Assembly (NCBI GenBank): GCA_947646015.1
Contig: CANSEY010000006.1
Location: 62,001 to 126,000, forward strand
DNA from: an uncultured Bacteroides sp.
GTDB taxonomy: Bacteria > Bacteroidota > Bacteroidia > Bacteroidales > Bacteroidaceae
Direction: 5' to 3'
Length of the DNA: 64,000 nucleotides
A program made the translations under genes and the position numbers. This document shows, piece after piece, positions 16,543 to 25,745 of the stretch (positions within the stretch are counted from its first letter, which is position 1; every line of letters starts with the position of its first letter). The notes beneath the pieces were generated by a model. The model did no database searches. It saw only the letters and a program-made list of their open reading frames with translations, and was not told the DNA's origin.

Positions 16543-19044
16543 TTAGTCAAAATCGACTACCGTAATTCCGGCACCTCCGAACTGGACATGCTCGTCTGCA
16601 TAATGACTGACGCCCGGTACGGTGGACAGGTATTGGCGGATGAGTGTACGGAGTATTCCGGTTCCTGTTCCGTGAAGAATACGTACACGGTCCATGCCGA
16701 CAAGGATGGCATCGTCTACGAAATAAGTGATAGCCTGCAGAGCCTCGTCACCACGCATCCCCCGTACATCAATATCTTGCTTGAAATTAAGCTTCTTCTC
16801 GTACATCTGGTCATGTGTCTGACTGCTGACAAACGTACTTTTGGCTATTCCTTCCGTCTTGGGGGCTGCGTTGCTTCGCTCCAGACGATCCAGTTTCACC
16901 GTGGTTTTAATGCTTCCGAAAGCGACGGTTGCATTTTTACCATTGATTTCCATGACCTGTCCGACGCTTGTCTGTCCCTTGATCTTTACGTTCTCGCCAA
17001 CAGTGATAGGTATTACTTTAGGGGTAGCGGCTGTCTGTGATGCGGCGTTTTTCGGTTCGTTTTTCTTGTTTTTCTTCCGTTCCTGCTTCTCTTTCAGCTT
17101 CTCCATTTTGCGGGCAATCTTTTCTTCCTGTTCTTTGGAAGTCATTGTTTCCAGGGAAGTACGGAAATCGTTCAGCTCCTGGCGTACTAGGTGAGTCTTT
17201 TCTTTTTCGGCCTGAGCTTCTTTAATCGTACGGATGGTATTTTCGATGCGGGCGTTCGATTCCTGCAACATTCGTTCAGCTTCTTCTTTAGCTTGTCTGA
17301 TAATCTCCTTCCGTGATTTTTGCAACTCTTCCATTTCCGTTTGATAACGGGCGATGGTGTCTTCCATGTGTTTTTCCCGTTGGCGGATCGTTTGTCGTTT
17401 CCCTTCCCAGTAGCGCTTGTCGCGTACAATGTCCTGAAGATATTTATCGGCATTGATGTATTCGCTTCCTACAATTTCCGAAGCATCTGCAATCACATCT
17501 TCCGGCAATCCGATTTTCCGGGCAATCTCTACGGCAAATGAACTGCCCGGATTTCCGATTTGTAGTTGAAAGAGTGCCTGCATCAAATGGCGGTCGTAAA
17601 GCATGGCGCCGTTGACTACTCCTTCATGATCTTCGGCAAAATGCTTCAGATTCTGATAGTGAGTCGTTATTACTCCGAACGTTCCTTTCTGATTGAAACG
17701 TTTCAGCACAGCTTCGGCGATGGCTCCTCCGATCTGTGGTTCCGTACCTCCCCCGAACTCGTCGATCAGGATGAGGCTGCGTTCATTGCAGCTTTTCATC
17801 ATGATTTTCATGTTGGTCAGGTGCGAAGAATAAGTACTCAGGTCATCTTCGATGGACTGTTCGTCACCGATATCGATGAAGATACTGCTGAACATACCTG
17901 CATGACTGCGTTCGTGCAAAGGAATCAGCATACCGCATTGCAACATATATTGCAGCAAACCGACTGTTTTCAGACAGACAGACTTACCTCCGGCATTCGG
18001 ACCGGAAATGATAAGGATACGCTGCTTTTGGTTTAGTTCTATATCCAGTGGAACAACCTTTTTCCCATGTTTGGCTAGAGACAGTTGCAGTAAGGGATGC
18101 ACTGCCGTTGTCCAGTCCAATAGCTGTTCCTTTTCTACTGTCGGTTTCAGACTGTTGGTCTGTATGGCAAAATAACTTTTCGCACGGATAAAGTCGATCT
18201 CTGCCAGAAATTCATACGACTGAAGAATATCCGGGATAGACGGGCGCAGTATAGTTGAAAACTCTGTAAGGATACGAATGATTTCCCGTCGTTCATCCCC
18301 TTCGAGTTCACGAATACGGTTGTTGGCTTCTACGACCTCTGCCGGTTCGATGAATACGGTCTTTCCACTTGCCGATTCATCGTGCACGATACCTTTGATC
18401 TTTCGTTTTAATCCCGGTGCGACAGGAATAACGAGACGGCCGTCACGCATGGTTGGAGCTACGTCTTTGTCTACATAGCCTTCAGACTGTGCATTACGTA
18501 GGATACTGTTTAATGAACGGGAGATACTTCCCATCGTATTGGATAGTTCCCGACGGATACGGGCCAGTTCGCTGGACGCATTGTCTTTTATTTTTCCATA
18601 TTTATTAAGGATACCGTCTATCTTGCCAATCAGTTGGGGGAATACGGCAATGTCTCCTGCCAACCGCTTCAGGCTGGGGTAGGGTACATCGTTTTCCTCC
18701 TCTTCTTCATTCCGGTGTAGAAAACGTACGATATCACGAATAGTCTCTAATGAACGGCGTAGGTCAAATAGTTCTTGTTCGTCCAAATACATGCCTTCTA
18801 TCCGTACCCGTTTTAGTGATGGGCGGACATCGAAGAAGAATTGATCGGGAAATCCGTCTTCTTCCTGAATGATGCGCACAAATTCAGTTACCTGGTTCAG
18901 TTTCTCTTCCACTTCTTCAAATAGCTCGGAAAAGCTCATGTCTGAAACCCGTTCTTCGCCTAAAGTGCTGAGACACTTGTCTTTCAGTAACTGCCTTATT
19001 TGGTCGAATCCTATCTTTTGCTCAAAATTTTGAGGATATATCAT
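16543..19044 (-). CDS. mutS2: MutS2 endonuclease/ribosome-rescue ATPase with Smr domain
   Basis: An 833-residue MutS2. The start at 19044 (MIYPQNFEQKIGFDQIRQLL) matches family N-termini; the longer frame would run into the tRNA promoter. Coiled-coil clamp regions surround the ATPase, with Walker A GPNAGGKS (in LIISGPNAGGKSVCLKTVG) and Walker B LILIDEFGGGTEP. A long charged coiled coil (about 510-640) and a KOW-like stretch (IPITVGENVKIKGQTSVGQVMEI) lead to the C-terminal Smr nuclease domain (DVRGMRGDEALQ, RILHGTGTGILR). Family roles include suppression of recombination and, in some bacteria, splitting of collided ribosomes; which applies here cannot be seen. Confidence 0.96.
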   Translation of the reverse strand: MIYPQNFEQKIGFDQIRQLLKDKCLSTLGEERVSDMSFSELFEEVEEKLNQVTEFVRIIQEEDGFPDQFFFDVRPSLKRVRIEGMYLDEQELFDLRRSLETIRDIVRFLHRNEEEEENDVPYPSLKRLAGDIAVFPQLIGKIDGILNKYGKIKDNASSELARIRRELSNTMGSISRSLNSILRNAQSEGYVDKDVAPTMRDGRLVIPVAPGLKRKIKGIVHDESASGKTVFIEPAEVVEANNRIRELEGDERREIIRILTEFSTILRPSIPDILQSYEFLAEIDFIRAKSYFAIQTNSLKPTVEKEQLLDWTTAVHPLLQLSLAKHGKKVVPLDIELNQKQRILIISGPNAGGKSVCLKTVGLLQYMLQCGMLIPLHERSHAGMFSSIFIDIGDEQSIEDDLSTYSSHLTNMKIMMKSCNERSLILIDEFGGGTEPQIGGAIAEAVLKRFNQKGTFGVITTHYQNLKHFAEDHEGVVNGAMLYDRHLMQALFQLQIGNPGSSFAVEIARKIGLPEDVIADASEIVGSEYINADKYLQDIVRDKRYWEGKRQTIRQREKHMEDTIARYQTEMEELQKSRKEIIRQAKEEAERMLQESNARIENTIRTIKEAQAEKEKTHLVRQELNDFRTSLETMTSKEQEEKIARKMEKLKEKQERKKNKKNEPKNAASQTAATPKVIPITVGENVKIKGQTSVGQVMEINGKNATVAFGSIKTTVKLDRLERSNAAPKTEGIAKSTFVSSQTHDQMYEKKLNFKQDIDVRGMRGDEALQAITYFVDDAILVGMDRVRILHGTGTGILRTLIRQYLSTVPGVSHYADEHVQFGGAGITVVDFD

Positions 19045-19105
19045 GTCTTTATACTTATTATAGGCTGCAAAAATACGATTATTTCGCGAAAAAAATGTCA
19101 GATTG

Positions 19106-19136
19106 TTTGCAGATTTAAAAATGATTCGTACCTTTG
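19106..19136 (+). promoter_or_regulatory. tRNA-Ser promoter
   Basis: TTTG (19106-19109), a 19-bp spacer, then TACCTTTG (19129-19136): an exact Bacteroides promoter 40 bp before the tRNA. Confidence 0.88.
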
Positions 19137-19176
19137 CACCGCTTTCAACGGAAAGCACTTCTGATAAAGGAGTTTT

Positions 19177-19261
19177 GGAGAGGTGGCAGAGTGGTCGATT
19201 GCGGCGGTCTTGAAAACCGTTGTACTGCGAGGTACCCGGGGTTCGAATCCCTGTCTCTCCG
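19177..19261 (+). tRNA. tRNA-Ser (anticodon TGA)
   Basis: An 85-nt class II tRNA. The acceptor stem GGAGAGG pairs with the TCTCTCC just before the discriminator G. The D-arm has GGCAGAGTGGTCGATTGCGGC, the anticodon loop is CTTGAAA (TGA), there is a long variable arm, and the T-loop is GGTTCGAATCC. CCA is not encoded. Confidence 0.96.
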
Positions 19262-19273
19262 CTTTAAGAAAAT

Positions 19274-19312
19274 AAAAAGTCCCTGTAAATTAATGCTTTA
19301 CAGGGACTTTTT
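19274..19312 (+). terminator. Rho-independent terminator of tRNA-Ser
   Basis: A perfect 16-bp inverted repeat (AAAAAGTCCCTGTAAA and its complement) with a 7-nt loop, ending in five T. Confidence 0.95.
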
Positions 19313-19421
19313 GTGTTTATTTCATAGTCGTTTTTATTTCTCTGCCTTATTGTCAGAAAGATGTCGGCAGGATAAATTTATATGATAATGGTTTGTGCGT
19401 TTATCTGCTCTTCGGGTCTTC

Positions 19422-19464
19422 AGCTCTCCCTTCTCCTTAAAAAAGGAGAGGGGGGAGGAGAGCT
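19422..19464. repeat. Purine/pyrimidine-rich imperfect palindrome
   Basis: AGCTCTCCCTTCTCCTT is followed after a few A by a G-rich partner ending GGAGAGCT. The arms pair except for about five extra bases. It lies 78 bp beyond the stop of the DUF1735-type gene on the minus strand and may act as its terminator, or be one copy of a dispersed repeat. The rest of 19313-19541 shows nothing else. Confidence 0.55.
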
Positions 19465-19541
19465 TACAGACTTTAGTAATAACTTCTTCTGATTCGGATG
19501 GTTATTTCAGATTTATATTAATAGGTCTTTATTTGGCTTGT

Positions 19542-20495
19542 TTACTCTATAACAATCACCGGTAAGCGTATTGCTTCCCGCACTTCGGTCCAGCTACCTG
19601 TTTTGAGTCTATACTTATAGCATACACAGAAGGTCGTAGTTGTCGGGTCGAGCCGGTTGTTGTAGAGTGCATAGGCGTTATCACCCGGATGGGCTACTTT
19701 GACATCCACTGTTTCCACTTCCATTTCTTCAGGATCATAAGGTTCTACAGTCAGGGAGTTATCATCAGCTACTTCGATAACAATCGTATTTTTCTTGATG
19801 AAGTCCGGCTGATTCTCCGGTTCTGCCGGTAATCTCTTAGTACCGATATTGATTCTTACCCGATTTTTGGTCAGAGGTACCATTGTTTTGGTGATGACAA
19901 AGTATCCGCTGCCTTCATACCCTGATGCATTATAGCTTGCAGGTTCTGCGGAACTGGTATATTTGTTTTTCTTTTGTATCTGTAATAATGCATTTCCTTT
20001 CTTTTTTACTATAGGATAAGGAGTTGCGTCGGCTATTGCTATGGGAATAAAGTAGATTTTATCCGGGTCCAGACTTTCAATGACTGAAATGTCTATTTTG
20101 ATAGGTACCAACGTGTATGGTTCTCCTGTCGGATAAGTAACTGTGCTGCTTTCTATCGCATAGTCTTTCGGGTCCATCTTGAGGGCATATCGGCTATAAT
20201 CTTCGATAAAGTTCGTATAGTTATATTCATCCAGAAGAACTGTGTCTTCTGTGAGCGATATTGTAACCGGTTCCTCTGTCGGATTGGTTCCGCTACACGC
20301 AATCGACAGATTGCGTATATTACCGTCTTTGCCATCCAGGTCGTAAACCAAATTGTGTATATTGTTATTGTCGCTGACAATGTATACCATTTTCTCGTAT
20401 CGTTCATCTTCAAAGAACTTCTTTCTGTCACTGCATCCGGCAAGAAATAGTAATGCGAGTAACAGCGACAGGATGCTTATTTTATATGTTTTCAT
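19542..20495 (-). CDS. DUF1735/DUF4361-type surface lipoprotein of the second PUL
   Basis: A 317-residue lipoprotein (FLAGCSDRKKFFEDERYEKMVYIVS). The N-terminal domain resembles the DUF1735/BT_3987-like modules found after susD in many PULs that target host glycans: pattern NIRNLSIACSGTNPTEEPVTISLTEDTVLLDEYN with YPTGEPYTLVPIKIDISVIESLDPDKIYFIPIAI. The C-terminal half has an all-beta DUF4361-like look, ending in CYKYRLKTGSWTEVREAIRLPVIV. No catalytic residues are visible. It is likely a surface glycan-binding or accessory protein. It lies 56 bp after the susD stop, last in the operon. Confidence 0.75.
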   Translation of the reverse strand: MKTYKISILSLLLALLFLAGCSDRKKFFEDERYEKMVYIVSDNNNIHNLVYDLDGKDGNIRNLSIACSGTNPTEEPVTISLTEDTVLLDEYNYTNFIEDYSRYALKMDPKDYAIESSTVTYPTGEPYTLVPIKIDISVIESLDPDKIYFIPIAIADATPYPIVKKKGNALLQIQKKNKYTSSAEPASYNASGYEGSGYFVITKTMVPLTKNRVRINIGTKRLPAEPENQPDFIKKNTIVIEVADDNSLTVEPYDPEEMEVETVDVKVAHPGDNAYALYNNRLDPTTTTFCVCYKYRLKTGSWTEVREAIRLPVIVIE

Positions 20496-20551
20496 TCTTA
20501 TTCTTTTAATTTATATTCAATGCTAACGAATTGTCTCATAGGGTGATTTGT

Positions 20552-22579
20552 TTAATCTCCCCAGCCGGGATTCTGATCCAGACCATCCACTTTTCTTATT
20601 TCATATTTGCCAATAGGTAGGAATACCATTTTACGATCTACTACTCTGTGTCTTATCCAGGGATGGTCTACTACTACCGGATAGAAGTATCCACTCATCT
20701 CATCTTTGCTGAGGTCCATCCCCTGTATCGCTTCTTTTTCGGACTCTTCGTAGATGCCCCATCGGCGCACGTCATAGTATCTTTGATTCTCATACAAGAA
20801 TTCAATAGCTCTTTCTCTTTGAAGGATTTTGTTAAAGCCATCCACGCTGGCCAACTCATCATCTTTCACTCCGGGGAGTCCTACACGGTATCTGATTGGG
20901 TTGAACGCCTGCTTGATTTTGTATATGTCACGGCTTTCCTCGTAGACTTTAGTCTCTCCGTTCGATCCCTTCAGTTCGATGGAATAACTGCCCTGAAGAT
21001 TATTGAGTGCTTCACTATAAGCCAGCAGGATTTCAGCATAACGGATGATAGGGAAAAATTTTTCCATTAATATTCCTCCGGGCGAAGAGAATGCATCGTC
21101 GTCATGCACGTATTTGGTAATGACATAACCGGTGGCGGGGTAGTTGTTCACATTACCACTGGAGGAGTGCTTCCCATCCGTTACAGAAGAGTTGTCATAT
21201 TTAATCATCTGCTCCTTTTTAGCATCGCTTCCGCTGTATGAGCGGGCTTTCCAGAAACGGCCGGAGAAACCGATGTTGGCATAGAATCTCATTTCCCGAT
21301 TACGGTACATGTTGAAGACTCCTGACTTCAATACATATTCGGAGAAGGTCTCATCCTCGGTGCTGAAATTTGTATTATCATATGTTCCGTCTTCTTTGTA
21401 TGGCTTTGCATCTTCGGGATAGTTGTCTGTTCCGTCATTCATATAGAACATGTTGACCATCTTTTGTGTTACGCCCATCCCATTGTATCCGTCCATCGAA
21501 TGTGGAAAAGATTCTCTAATGCATAGATTACCGGTCGTTCTTCCCCATATGAACTCCTTGTTTTTTCTGCCATCTGTTTCGCCATTGAACATATAGCTGT
21601 AAGATTTAAGCGGGTCAATACCGCCTACTCCGTTGGGAAACGCCTGATTCTCGTTGGTTGGAGGTACAAAAGAGTCTTTATCTGCAGGGACAGTATGCAG
21701 TTCATAACGCCCCATGTCCATGACTCTTTCGCAAGCTGCTGCGGCTACCGCCCATTTACGATCGTCGTATTGCTGGGAAATGTAGAACACTCCGTCACTG
21801 CTCCGTTTCCAGTTCCCGAAGTATGTTTGTCCGCGGCCATTGTATAATGGGCTAGCCTGTATCAATCTTAACCGTGCAATCAGTGCGTAAGCCGCTCCCT
21901 TGGTGGGACGGCCGAAGCTGCTGTTCGGTTGAGTCTCTGGCAGATATTGTGCCGCCAACTCAAATTGTTCGCAAGCATAGTCTACTGATTCGTCATACGT
22001 CGCACGTACGTTTGCATAGGCTTCCGGCTGCTCGTTGGAGGGATATACCTGATCTCCTACAAGGATGACAGGACCGAAATCCATGATGAGATGGTAGTAT
22101 GCGTAGGCTCTCATAAAATAGGTGTATGCCCAGATGTCCGGTTTTTCCAGATTGCTCATATCGGTCACTTCATCCATACGTGAGAGGATAATGTTTGCCT
22201 TACGGATGATTTTGTACATCGTGTCCCATTGATAAATAGATTTTTTCTTTTTAGCATCTTTATTGGTGATGTTTTCTTCGTTAATGGCTCCCGTGACGTA
22301 TGCCATACCAGTATAGGTTTCTGCATTAAAAGTTTCAAAAGCCTCATCGGTAGCTAACGGTCCTGCTGTCGCCGGACTATTGAGAAAGTCTCCTTCATCG
22401 GGAAACATGGATGCTACGTTCCACATATATCTTTCCAAGTATTCTTTACGGGAGAAGATGGAGTCATATTTCATTGTATCGTCAAACCACTTGTCTACAT
22501 CCAGATAATTACAGGAAGAGATAGAAAAGACGGACAACAATAGAATTGAATGCAATATTAGTTTTCTCATATAATTCAT
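20552..22579 (-). CDS. SusD-family glycan-binding lipoprotein (second PUL)
   Basis: A 675-residue SusD/RagB protein, with a start at 22579 or three codons later (MRKLILHSILLLSVFSISSCNYLDV, Cys about 23). Features: WFDDTMKYDSIFSRKEYLERYMWNVA, the TPR-like IWAYTYFMRAYAYYHLIMDFGPVILV, FFPIIRYAEILLAYSEALNNL and the C-terminal RERAIEFLYENQRYYDVRRWG. Larger than the classical SusD (about 550). Ten bp separate it from susC. Its ligand is unknown, because the operon has no glycoside hydrolase. Confidence 0.94.
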   Translation of the reverse strand: MNYMRKLILHSILLLSVFSISSCNYLDVDKWFDDTMKYDSIFSRKEYLERYMWNVASMFPDEGDFLNSPATAGPLATDEAFETFNAETYTGMAYVTGAINEENITNKDAKKKKSIYQWDTMYKIIRKANIILSRMDEVTDMSNLEKPDIWAYTYFMRAYAYYHLIMDFGPVILVGDQVYPSNEQPEAYANVRATYDESVDYACEQFELAAQYLPETQPNSSFGRPTKGAAYALIARLRLIQASPLYNGRGQTYFGNWKRSSDGVFYISQQYDDRKWAVAAAACERVMDMGRYELHTVPADKDSFVPPTNENQAFPNGVGGIDPLKSYSYMFNGETDGRKNKEFIWGRTTGNLCIRESFPHSMDGYNGMGVTQKMVNMFYMNDGTDNYPEDAKPYKEDGTYDNTNFSTEDETFSEYVLKSGVFNMYRNREMRFYANIGFSGRFWKARSYSGSDAKKEQMIKYDNSSVTDGKHSSSGNVNNYPATGYVITKYVHDDDAFSSPGGILMEKFFPIIRYAEILLAYSEALNNLQGSYSIELKGSNGETKVYEESRDIYKIKQAFNPIRYRVGLPGVKDDELASVDGFNKILQRERAIEFLYENQRYYDVRRWGIYEESEKEAIQGMDLSKDEMSGYFYPVVVDHPWIRHRVVDRKMVFLPIGKYEIRKVDGLDQNPGWGD

Positions 22580-22589
22580 TTTTTGATAG

Positions 22590-25500
22590 TTAGAATTTGA
22601 TGTATGCCTGCAAAGTCACGCTGGCAGGAATTGGATAACGCCGTCCGTTGTATAATGCTTGTTCCGGATCGCAGATATCAATCTTATCCCATACGCAAAG
22701 ATTGTTGCCTACGAGTGAAAGGTCGATAGAATTGATTCCCAAATTCTTTATAGTCTTGGGTACATTTACACTATAATTGATGTTTACTTCTGATAGCCGC
22801 AGGTATTTTGCATTGTTTTTCCAAAAACTGGATGTCTGGGAATTGTTTTCCAAATTTCCGTATGACATGCGAGGGAATCGGGCATTAGGATTTTCTGACA
22901 AAGATGGATCTAGCCCCATCTTCTCAGCATATTCACGGGAAATCCAACGATTGGCAGGGTTTTTGACTATGCTCAGTACATTACCAGTCTGTTTGCCATA
23001 GAATGGAATGTAGCCTTCGTCATATAGAGCGCCGTTTGAAGCTGGTACCCCCACATGATAAACATCGGTATTTCCGGTTCCCTTGAATAGTACGGCAGCC
23101 GACAGTCTCTTATATCTGAATTCAACTCCGAATCCATACATGAAGCGTGGAGTACTGCTGAATGACAAAGGTACTTTGTCATCCCCGTTTACAACACCGT
23201 CTCCATTGACATCCTTGTATTTAATATCTCCGGGCAGATAGCTACCGAAAGTCTGTTTAGGACTATTAGCGATATCCTCGTCATCTTTGAACAATCCTAA
23301 TGCGATCAGTCCTTTTTGGTATCCATAAGGACGTCCGGTGGCAGAATTATATTCATATTTGGTATCTGCCTCTTCAAAATAATTTACCCTGTTATTACTA
23401 AGGGTAAAATTTCCTCGGAATGTTACCGACATATCTTTGCCAATATTCTGTATATAGGTCACGTTTCCGTCCGAACCATAACTTTTCATGCTGCCTACAT
23501 TGCCAAATGGCATGCTGACAAGGCCGATATACTCTGGAACTTGTTGGCGTTGCTGGAAGATGCCATCACGGATGTCTTTGAAGAAATCGATTACGAAACT
23601 CAGTTTGCTGTTGAATAATTCGCCTTCGATACCTACATCTATCTTTTTCGCTTTTTCCCATTTCAGATTGTCGGCTCCCATTTGATTTTCAGTGATTCCG
23701 GCTTCATTGTATCCCCAGCCTTTTTCGGCAGACTCATTGATAATCGTCAGATAGGGGAAACGTTTGTCTGAAATACGGTCGTTACCTACGATACCATACG
23801 AAGCTCTGATTTTGAGAAAATTCAGCCAAGGAAGCTTTTCTTGTATGAATTCATATTGGGTAGGCACCCAACCACCGGATATGGCCGGAAAGAACCCAAA
23901 GCGTTTACCTTTCTCAAAGTTTTCTGAACCGGTATATCCTATGTTGAAATCGAGCAGATATGTATCTCTGAACCCATAACTGACTTTTCCAGACAAACCC
24001 TGATATCTTAAAGGAATAGCAGCCATACCGTCCTTATTTAAATCTTTTGTGTTTTTGCTATCACTCATTTCATAATGTATAAGAGCGGAAATACGGTGTT
24101 CATCGTTCAGTATAGCTTTCCAGGTTAGATTTGCCTGAAGAAAGTATTTCCGGTACTGGCTGTCTCTGTTTTTAGTATATTTTGTTCCTTCTTTCTTTAT
24201 AGTGTGTATAAGTTCCAGATTTCCGTTCTCATCCCTGCGTTCCGCCCAATACATGTCGGGCTTGACAGAACGTGTCTCTTCAAAATAAGAGCTGTTGCTG
24301 TAGGCCCCCTGAATGTTAAGAGCCAGATTTCTCAGTAGAAAACTGAAATCTTGCTGTAAGCGTATTGTATAGGTACCAGAGTAAGTATTGATGTTTTTCA
24401 AACCTGTATAATTCAACATGGCATAGGGTGAGTACACATCTTTTGCGCCCGATTTGTAGGTGGGCAGTTCTCCTGTAGAATAACGGACAGGAATAGTGAG
24501 CGGAGTCAGTTTGGCTTGGGCATCCCATAATTGGTCGGTTGATGCTCCTTGCCCGGGTAGTGCTTGTGAGGATAGGTAGATATCCGAACCGAAATAAAGT
24601 TCGGTTGTCTTGGTCAGGTTGAAGTCTACGTTCAGACGCATTCCGTAAGTGTTGTAGTGCACATCCTTGATGTACTTGCTGTTTTCGTCTTGCTTGTAGA
24701 TTGCCGATTCATTTGACATATTCATACTGACAAAATAACGGGCGATACTACCACCTCCTCTGGCACTAGCGTAATATGTTTGCTGAAGCGAGGTTCTTTT
24801 CAGAATTTCATCCTGCCAGTTTACATCCGGATAAAAGTCGGGATCCAGATGATACTGAATGGCTTTCAGTTCAATGTCATCATAAATAGGCTGTGCTCCA
24901 CGCATGGCACTTGCTTCATTGGCTAACACAGCGTAGTCGTATGCACGTAAATATTCGGGAAGCTTAGTGAGATAGGAGATTTTGACATTAGCACGAACGT
25001 TTACTTCCATCTTGTCGGATGTCCCATGCTTGGTAGTCACCAGTACGACTCCATTCGCACCGCGTACACCGTATACGGCAGTTGCGGAAGCGTCCTTCAA
25101 TACGGAGAAACTTTCGATATCGGCGGGGTCGATGCTGTTCAAGTCACCTTCGAGCCCGTCGATAAGTACAAGTGCACTCGAGCTTGCTCCAAACGTACCA
25201 ATACCACGAATCCAGAATTCAGACATGTTAGAGCCCGGTTCACCGCTGGACTGTACGGAGATAATACCGGGTACACGACCACCGAGCATATTAGTTAGGG
25301 AAGTGGCTGGTGTCTGTATCTGTGATATATCCACATTGGTGACAGCTCCGGTCAGGTTGACCTTCTTTTCTTTTGTTCCCATACCGGTGATGACAACTTC
25401 ATCCATTTGTTGTGAATCGCTTTTCAGCATAATCCGCAGATTCTTTTCATCTTTCAAAACGATATGTTCCATCTTTTTGTAACCGATAAAAGAGAATATA

Positions 25501-25715
25501 ATCATATCTCCTTTTTGGGCAGATAACTTGAAGGCTCCGTTAATATCGGTGCTGGTACCTACTCCTGCGCGGTCCTTTAGGTATACGCTGACTCCGGGCA
25601 GCGACTCATTGCTTTCGTCGAATACATGTCCCGAAATTGTTAATTGTTTCTCCTGCCCCATCATTATTGATGCGTTGCAGAAGAACAGTAATGATAGTAA
25701 TATGTATTTTTTCAT
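22590..25715 (-). CDS. SusC-family TonB-dependent transporter (second PUL)
   Basis: A 1041-residue SusC/RagA transporter: signal peptide to MMGQEKQ, CarboxypepD-like domain (SGHVFDESNESLPGVSVYLKD to SFIGYKK), MDEVVITGMGTKEK as the TonB-box region, a plug with IRGIGTFGASSSALVLIDGLEG and SFSVLKDASATAVYGVRGANGV, then a barrel ending VTLQAYIKF. It has no STN domain, so FecR-type signalling is not expected. It lies 30 bp after the IPT/NHL gene, which is first in this operon. Confidence 0.96.
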   Translation of the reverse strand: MKKYILLSLLFFCNASIMMGQEKQLTISGHVFDESNESLPGVSVYLKDRAGVGTSTDINGAFKLSAQKGDMIIFSFIGYKKMEHIVLKDEKNLRIMLKSDSQQMDEVVITGMGTKEKKVNLTGAVTNVDISQIQTPATSLTNMLGGRVPGIISVQSSGEPGSNMSEFWIRGIGTFGASSSALVLIDGLEGDLNSIDPADIESFSVLKDASATAVYGVRGANGVVLVTTKHGTSDKMEVNVRANVKISYLTKLPEYLRAYDYAVLANEASAMRGAQPIYDDIELKAIQYHLDPDFYPDVNWQDEILKRTSLQQTYYASARGGGSIARYFVSMNMSNESAIYKQDENSKYIKDVHYNTYGMRLNVDFNLTKTTELYFGSDIYLSSQALPGQGASTDQLWDAQAKLTPLTIPVRYSTGELPTYKSGAKDVYSPYAMLNYTGLKNINTYSGTYTIRLQQDFSFLLRNLALNIQGAYSNSSYFEETRSVKPDMYWAERRDENGNLELIHTIKKEGTKYTKNRDSQYRKYFLQANLTWKAILNDEHRISALIHYEMSDSKNTKDLNKDGMAAIPLRYQGLSGKVSYGFRDTYLLDFNIGYTGSENFEKGKRFGFFPAISGGWVPTQYEFIQEKLPWLNFLKIRASYGIVGNDRISDKRFPYLTIINESAEKGWGYNEAGITENQMGADNLKWEKAKKIDVGIEGELFNSKLSFVIDFFKDIRDGIFQQRQQVPEYIGLVSMPFGNVGSMKSYGSDGNVTYIQNIGKDMSVTFRGNFTLSNNRVNYFEEADTKYEYNSATGRPYGYQKGLIALGLFKDDEDIANSPKQTFGSYLPGDIKYKDVNGDGVVNGDDKVPLSFSSTPRFMYGFGVEFRYKRLSAAVLFKGTGNTDVYHVGVPASNGALYDEGYIPFYGKQTGNVLSIVKNPANRWISREYAEKMGLDPSLSENPNARFPRMSYGNLENNSQTSSFWKNNAKYLRLSEVNINYSVNVPKTIKNLGINSIDLSLVGNNLCVWDKIDICDPEQALYNGRRYPIPASVTLQAYIKF

Positions 25716-25745
25716 TAGTGTCTTCTTTACATATGATTATTGGGG

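Noticed and set aside
17566..18036. 156-aa plus-strand frame
   Set aside because: Antisense to the MutS2 ATPase domain; no independent support.
19177..19541. tRNA attachment site of an integrative element
   Set aside because: No repeat of the tRNA 3' end and no integrase seen in the window, so only a possible accessory block is reported.
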